NCBI GenBank assembly: GCA_026225945.1
Contig: JAMJFZ010000711.1
Coordinates: 5,953,501-6,017,500 of the forward strand
Direction: 5' to 3'
DNA: 64,000 bases
Origin: Cricetomys ansorgei
Lineage: Eukaryota; Chordata; Mammalia; Rodentia; Nesomyidae
Below are positions 58,621 to 64,000 of the stretch, piece by piece; position 1 is the first letter of the stretch; each line of letters opens with the position of its first letter. The notes below the pieces were generated by a model. The model was not told the DNA's origin and searched no databases. It saw nothing but the letters and a program-made list of their open reading frames with translations. The position numbers and the translations under genes were made by a program.

Positions 58621-59615
58621 CTATATAGATTGTAGGAAATGCCAGTTGATTATGTTATTACTAAAGTCAACTTCAGAAGCAGAAAGACCTAATGTTTGCA
58701 AAACCTTTCCATATCATGTAGGATAATTGTTAGCAAACTTCAGTGTGCATCAGATAGGCCGCGTGAGTTTGTGTAATTAGTATATACATCCCGAAGTTTG
58801 ATTCGGTAGGTCTGAGTAGAACCTGATACTTTCGTTGTTAATAATTTCTTGGTGATAAAAATGATGATTTTGCTCCGGGGTAACATTTTGAAGATAAGTT
58901 TTCCATGTTTTATTTCTTGGAATAGAAGGGTCATGACCACCTACATTTATAAAACAAGTTAGTACTAAGCAGGGGCCAAATATTATTTATACATAGTACC
59001 CAGTCTAATGAGCACTTCCACTAAGTCGGTTTTACAGAGTATATGTTCTATGGTGCATAACTTAAAGAATATATACGCAAAAATAATCACTAAATGAGTT
59101 TGTTTGCAATTGTGTTTGCTCAGATGTGCATTTCTTCATTTCTAAACATAATTAAAGGTGTTGCTGTAATGTTTTTAATTCCTACTTTTTAAAAACAATT
59201 TTTAGATTATTTCTTTTGACTTTTGTTACTTTATAATAAATTGATCTCATATGCCTAGAGATTGGCTTTAATATCACGTATTTTTCCAGAGCCCTTCTCT
59301 CTTATGTTAAAGGTTTAGTCATGAACTATGGATGCCAGTCAGTTTATAAGAATATACAGTTTTAAACTGACAATCTGTAAGTATGAATTATCCTCAAGAG
59401 GTGTGAAGTCTGGTTAATGAATGAAGATACTGTGCACAAGTCAGCTTGAGTTGGCAGAAGGAAAAATCTGGATGGGATTCAGATTTATCATCTGAGGATT
59501 ATCTGTAGCTACCTACTATGTACTTTAATATATTAGACAAAGCATGTGATGCATGAGTATCATCAAAAGAAACATAATTGGCTTGTTATGCTAAAAGGAA
59601 TGATTGCTTGAAATA
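58621..59615. other. AT-rich DNA, no gene recognised
   Basis: Nothing identified. Confidence 0.5.
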
Positions 59616-59656
59616 GAGGAAGGGAGAAAGAGAGAGGGAAAGAGAGAAAGAGAGAA
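59616..59656. repeat. GAGA-rich simple sequence
   Basis: GGAAGGGAGAAAGAGAGAGG-type purine tract directly before a B1-like element. Confidence 0.85.
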
Positions 59657-59762
59657 ATTGGGTATGATGGTTCATATCTGTGTAATCCAAGCTGCTCCAG
59701 ACTGAATCAGAATAATCATAAATTCAAGGGTCAAAACTTTGCTTGAAAACAGCAACTGTTAG
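59657..59762 (+). repeat. possible old B1-like SINE
   Basis: TGGGTATGATGGTTCATATC, TGTGTAATCCAAGCTGCTCC and ATAAATTCAAGGGTCAAAAC keep a B1 layout, heavily diverged. Confidence 0.5.
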
Positions 59763-59902
59763 AATATGTAAAATTTTATTGGCCAAGAGGCAAATAACCC
59801 ACACTTCCTTGAACAGAGAAACTAAGTATCAAGGAATTAACAAGAGAAAGAAAAGCTAAATAATAGAGAAAATGGAACTTTGGTGGGCAGACAGGGCAAC
59901 GC

Positions 59903-60095
59903 TGTGGTGGTTTGAATAAGAATAGTCCCCATAGATTAATGTATTTGAATGTTCCGTCACCAGGAAATGGAACAGTATGCAAAGATTAGAAGGATTAGGA
60001 GGTGTGGTCTTGTTAGAAGAAATATGTCACTTTGAGGTTTCTTTGAGGTTTTAAAGGCCCCTGCCAGGCCCAGTCTCTCTCTCTCTCTCTGTCTT

Positions 60096-60127
<32 letters not shown>

Positions 60128-60170
60128 ACTTCCTCTGTCCCTTTCTCTTTCTCTCTCTTGAAATCTTAAA
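59903..60170 (+). mobile_element. MT-type MaLR LTR, 5' portion
   Basis: LTR start TGTGGTGGTTTGAATAAGAA, then GTCCCCATAGATTAATGTAT, AGGATTAGGAGGTGTGGTCT, AATATGTCACTTTGAGG and CCCTGCCAGGCCCAGTCTCT. The sequence then dissolves into a (TC)n array. The 3' half is missing. Confidence 0.85.
60073..60160. repeat. (TC)n-rich array inside the LTR
   Basis: Two (TC)n blocks separated by TGTCTTTCTCTG and followed by CTTCCTCTGTCCC. Confidence 0.95.
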
Positions 60171-60466
60171 TTTACATGACTAAAAATGGCATCATAGCAC
60201 AGACACTTCAAGTTATAGTGAGGATAGCGCCAGTGAACTCTAAAGGATTTCAGTACTTGTGGTACCTCCCAAACTACTCAAGGCTGAGAACACAGGAGAC
60301 TGATGCTATCTATAGTCAGCTTTGTCCTTCATCACTCTATATGAACAAACATACACTGAACTCCTGTTATTTCCTTACCTCCTCCTTTCAAAGGTACCCA
60401 TGGCACATTTTAAATAACAGAAATCTAGTAAGATGACAGAACATCACAAATTTTAAGAAAATAATG
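60171..60466. other. no gene recognised
   Basis: An 86-codon frame (60176-60436) without recognisable homology. Confidence 0.45.
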
Positions 60467-60522
60467 TTTTTTTTTTTTTTTGTTGTTGTTGTTGGGTTTG
60501 TCTGTGTGTGTGTGTGTGTGTA
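60467..60522. repeat. (T)n(TTG)n(TG)n compound simple repeat
   Basis: T-run, then TGTTGTTGTTGTTGGG and (TG)n. Confidence 0.95.
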
Positions 60523-60893
60523 TAATTCTGGGTGACTTAAACACACATTTACTTGTCTCATGAGACTGTGGTTTGTCCCAGCTGCTGATAGGTTTAATCT
60601 ATTAATTAATATCAACATAAGTTATTTCTTCTTATTTCTCTTTCCCTATTTAACGGAAGTTTCTTTTAGAATTTTACATCATTTTTGGGTTCTATAACTT
60701 TTCAAAAGTCTATAGTTTAAGCCCTTAATTCCTTTTTAAAAATATTATCTTTCCTCTTTTTGTTCTTCTATTCTTATTTCTATTTTAAGTATACTGTACG
60801 ATAAATGAAATGAAATTAAACTGATAGGTTTATTTAGTTGCATAGAGACTTATTACAAGCTCTTTTCTCTTTTTATGAAGGCTGAAAACTTAG
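60523..60893. other. AT-rich DNA, no gene recognised
   Basis: Nothing identified. Confidence 0.5.
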
Positions 60894-60934
60894 AGGTATT
60901 CCTCAGGCATCTCTATGATGTCTGAGGAATGCCT
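60894..60934. repeat. 18-bp hairpin-forming inverted repeat
   Basis: Arms AGGTATTCCTCAGGCATC (60894-60911) and GATGTCTGAGGAATGCCT (60917-60934) pair at all 18 positions if G-U pairs are allowed (16 Watson-Crick, 2 wobble as plus-strand RNA), with a five-base loop TCTAT. No known microRNA was recognised. Confidence 0.85.
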
Positions 60935-62341
60935 ATGAGGCTGCTTGACTCCAGTTGTGTTGAAAACTTTTCCTTACTACACACCTACATTCTTCCTTTA
61001 AAAGAGTACTCCTGTACTTATTCAGATGATGCTATTTTTTTAATTTTTAAGATGATTCACATCTAAAAATTGCAGGAAGAAGATATGAGTAGTGCCATAC
61101 TCTGAGAAAAGCACAATTAAAAATATTTTGAGTGGTTTTTAGATTACAAAACTCAGCTGGGGTAGACTCCGTGAAATTTCTGTGTTGTAAAACTGGTAAA
61201 GTGATTTCTGTATTTAAAATTTTCAGCAACATTCCATCACATTCAGCAGGAAGGCTTAGCTGTTTGTTGTGGATGAGGTCTCCTCTGAAGTGGATTGTAT
61301 TGTTGCTGAATTTTGCTTGTACTCACTTTCTGATGAACATCTTTACTCTAGCAATGAGGAGTTACTCACAGTTGCCTTGTTCCGAATATGTGGCTTAGCC
61401 TCTTGTATCTTTGAAAGTTTTCCTGTTTACGTTGACCTGGATTGCTAACCATATCTTTCTTTATTATTTCACAGTGTACAGTATTGCATCGTCATTTTCT
61501 TATTATGTACGTTATTTTTCTAACACTAAGTGTACTCCAAATCTCAACCCAAGGACCCAATGTCTATCACCATATCTTGGAGAGTAAGTGTCAAGCAAAT
61601 GTGAAAAATGAGTGAATGCCTTTATTAATTCATCATAAATAGTATTTAATCTGAAAGTTTCACTCATCAGTTCTAACATTTCCTATTTTTACTTTCCTTT
61701 GATTTTACCACAAACCCCAAATCACAGTTAATAGTAACACACGAAATACTGAAAAGGTGAGCAATGTTGACATCCATTTTAGTCCGTAAGTGTTATGTTA
61801 CTGAACAGGCATGCCTTCGAGTTGGTAGTCACCAGTGATCGCTTTATTACCTGTTATTGTATTAAACTGGTTACGAGGGAAAGTAGTCTATTGGCTGACT
61901 TCCTTCTATGTAAAGCATCGAGGTTAATTTATTGTATTATTATGTAGATGAGGAAGGGAACTTTTTAGCAATTTGGGCTTCCACAGAACTTCACATAACT
62001 CTAACCTTAATTTATAGGGTTAAACTGTTCCTTACACTTACATGTACTTTTTTTGAGGCTAGTTACTAAGTCAGTATAAAACATGACTCAGAGTCTTTGT
62101 AAAAAGTAAATGAAGTAACAACTATGACAACTATGACTGAGCAGTTGTTGGTATATAATAGATATTTTATTTCTACTTTACTTTTGAGAATTCAAGTTTT
62201 AGTCTGAAAAAAAAAAAGGCTTTCATTTATTCTCCAATGTGGACTCTGAGTTGATTTACATCTATGACAGTATAGCACATTCATAGACAGCAAACTTTTA
62301 ATTTAGTCAGATGCAAGCATTGTGCTTTACCATGAATTATG

Positions 62342-62343
<2 letters not shown>
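60935..62343. other. AT-rich DNA, no gene recognised
   Basis: CAGTTGTTGGTATATAATAG at about 62141 could be a MIR trace. No coding frame of note. Confidence 0.45.
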
Positions 62344-62389
<46 letters not shown>

Positions 62390-62390
62390 A
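62344..62390. repeat. (CA)n microsatellite
   Basis: About 20 pure CA units, then CATACACATG. Confidence 0.97.
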
Positions 62391-63701
62391 TGCATCATAT
62401 ATTGTGTCATTCTTAAAGTATCTTTTGATCAAAGATGATTGATTTTTATTAAATTTGTTTTATGAGTGAAGGGTTTTAGATAAGGAGGTAAAATATATAT
62501 AGTGTAAAAAATACCCTCTGAGAGATCAGCTTACGGCCTGCTTCTATGATGTTTTGTTTAATTAATATGCATTTAAAATGCTTTCCTAAATGAACAAACT
62601 TTGAAAATAGAACATTGGATAGTCTACTTTGAAATCACTTTCTAAGCATACTATTAAAATTACGTGAATTGTAATGCTATATAAGGTACAAAATTTAGTC
62701 TATTTCTTTTATTTGCTTTATATAATATGAACATTAATTTCATACCTCTAAATTCTTTGTGGATTTAATGATCTCAGACTATTTTGCTTATCAATTTTCT
62801 TCCTTGGATAAGCAGAGTTGAACTTCACAAGAGAGTCTGCTATGTAGAGACTGAGTGTCATTTATGTGATTTTAAAATAATTTTAAATTCTACTATCAAT
62901 CCCATGAAATATCTATTGTCATTTACCTACTTGTCTTATGTTTTAGAAGGGCATAAATCACCACCTAAGGAGACTGCAGAATCCAGATAAGAAAGACATT
63001 GATGGCTAATTAAATGCTAGGATGGTAAACAAAATTGGGTAAATGAATGACCTAATCAAAAAAGTAATTATAAATTACTTCAGGAAAAAAAATATTTAAA
63101 CCATGAGGATAAAAGCTTTTATTCCTATACATTCATTTCCATGCAGTAAAAAATGTACTCAAATTAGAATAATTAATTTATGGAAAAAGAAACTTCTCAT
63201 AAGTCTCAAAGCTATTACACTACTGAGAATAATTGAAATCTACCATATGGAGTGGAACATCATCAGGGTGGGGGATGAGCTCTTGCAAACCATCTGCACA
63301 TCTTTCCACAGTGGAGTTAATTAAGGGTACCCCACCTTCATTTCAAACATAGTCATTCTTAAGATTTTGCCTTGTCTGCAGTCTCATTTTAATAGAAATA
63401 ATTACAAAGTCCATTGCGCTCCTTCATAGTCTTCAGTACCTGCTTACATTCCCATGTACACATGGGGTAGCTAGATTCTAGTCTCACCATCCTAGACTCA
63501 CTTGTTAGGCCTTAGCTGACCACTGGACCTCACAGACTCGCCCAAAGGTGATTTGGTCCAGTTGGAGATAAAGGTCTGTTCAAATCCTAAAATGTTAACT
63601 AAAATATTCTCATTTACCTCCTTTCTCCTGTCTCTTTGCTGCTATAATTTATTCATTTTTTTCTCTATATTTCCCTCTGACAGAAGCCACTCAGCCTCAT
63701 G
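62391..63701. other. AT-rich DNA, no gene recognised
   Basis: Nothing identified. Confidence 0.5.
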
Positions 63702-63845
63702 ATCATCCTCTGCACATCTCACCATCCTCATGGACCACACCATCACCATCTGCTCATCTCTCCATCCTCATGGACCACACCATCATCCTCTGCACATCTC
63801 ACCATCCTCGTGCACCACACCATCATCCTCTGTACATATCATTCT
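63702..63845. repeat. 40-bp minisatellite, about 3.5 copies
   Basis: The phrase CCATCCTCATGGACCACACC recurs with starts at 63722, 63762 and 63802, exactly 40 bp apart; the third copy reads CCATCCTCGTGCACCACACC. The intervening part is CATCATCCTCTGCACATCTC or a close variant. The two His/Pro/Ser-rich frames across it are artefacts. Confidence 0.95.
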
Positions 63846-64000
63846 TTCACTCCTCCCCCACAGCCTCTGCCAGTCCTTTCTCTTTCCATTCCATTCCATT
63901 TGTAATGACTGTACTATTCTTCTGACTCTGGGACTGGACTAAATTGAACACAGTTGTCCCTGATCACAGTCTAATCATCATGTTTTAGTTGGGTAATCAG

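Noticed and set aside
60894..60934. Calling the hairpin a microRNA gene
   Set aside because: The loop is only five bases, the stem 18 bp without extension, and it matches no microRNA I know; reported only as an inverted repeat.
63702..63845. Evenly spaced direct repeats as a possible CRISPR array
   Set aside because: Units are contiguous, without unique spacers, and the DNA is mammalian; it is a minisatellite.

Overview
The window is mammalian nuclear DNA, almost certainly from a muroid rodent. The evidence is its interspersed repeats: B1, B2/B3-type, B4 and ID SINEs, long Lx-type L1 3' ends, MT-type MaLR LTRs and very many long dinucleotide arrays. I cannot name the species. Repeat family names come from my memory of consensus sequences, not from a database search.

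I find no convincing protein-coding gene. Open frames are all about 118 codons or shorter, as expected by chance in AT-rich DNA, and most of the longer ones lie in (TG)n/(CA)n/(TA)n arrays, L1 3' UTRs or SINEs. No tRNA, rRNA, snRNA, snoRNA or known microRNA was recognised. There is no CRISPR array or operon structure.

Layout. 1-13 kb: AT-rich DNA with an MT-type solo LTR (1475-1878), scattered SINEs, an LTR 3' fragment (8036-8321) and a 1.6-kb minus-strand L1 (11165-12750). 12.7-25 kb: a dispersed LTR-like repeat, eroded ancient L1, large AT microsatellites, a probable twin-primed L1 (20095-20655) and two opposed L1 pieces (21830-24055). 26-35 kb: an ERV-type LTR (26399-26969), L1 Lx pieces on both strands, and a second, fuller copy of the dispersed repeat (31015-31892). 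37-45 kb: a B1 with visible target-site duplication inside old L1, a complete MaLR provirus-like element (39042-40959), a 240-bp TA/CA array and more L1 remnants. 45.8-46.15 kb: a locally GC- and CpG-richer block with two good splice-donor sequences, the best candidate for a promoter and untranslated first exon (+ strand). 46.2-64 kb: comparatively repeat-poor DNA that would be the start of its first intron, with a local 160-bp duplication, two perfect or near-perfect hairpins and a 40-bp minisatellite at the right end.

No novel biological system is evident. The items most worth following up are the candidate first exon, the local duplication beside a perfect inverted repeat (50.8-52.2 kb), the 18-bp hairpin at 60.9 kb, and the two copies of the AGTCAG-rich dispersed element.
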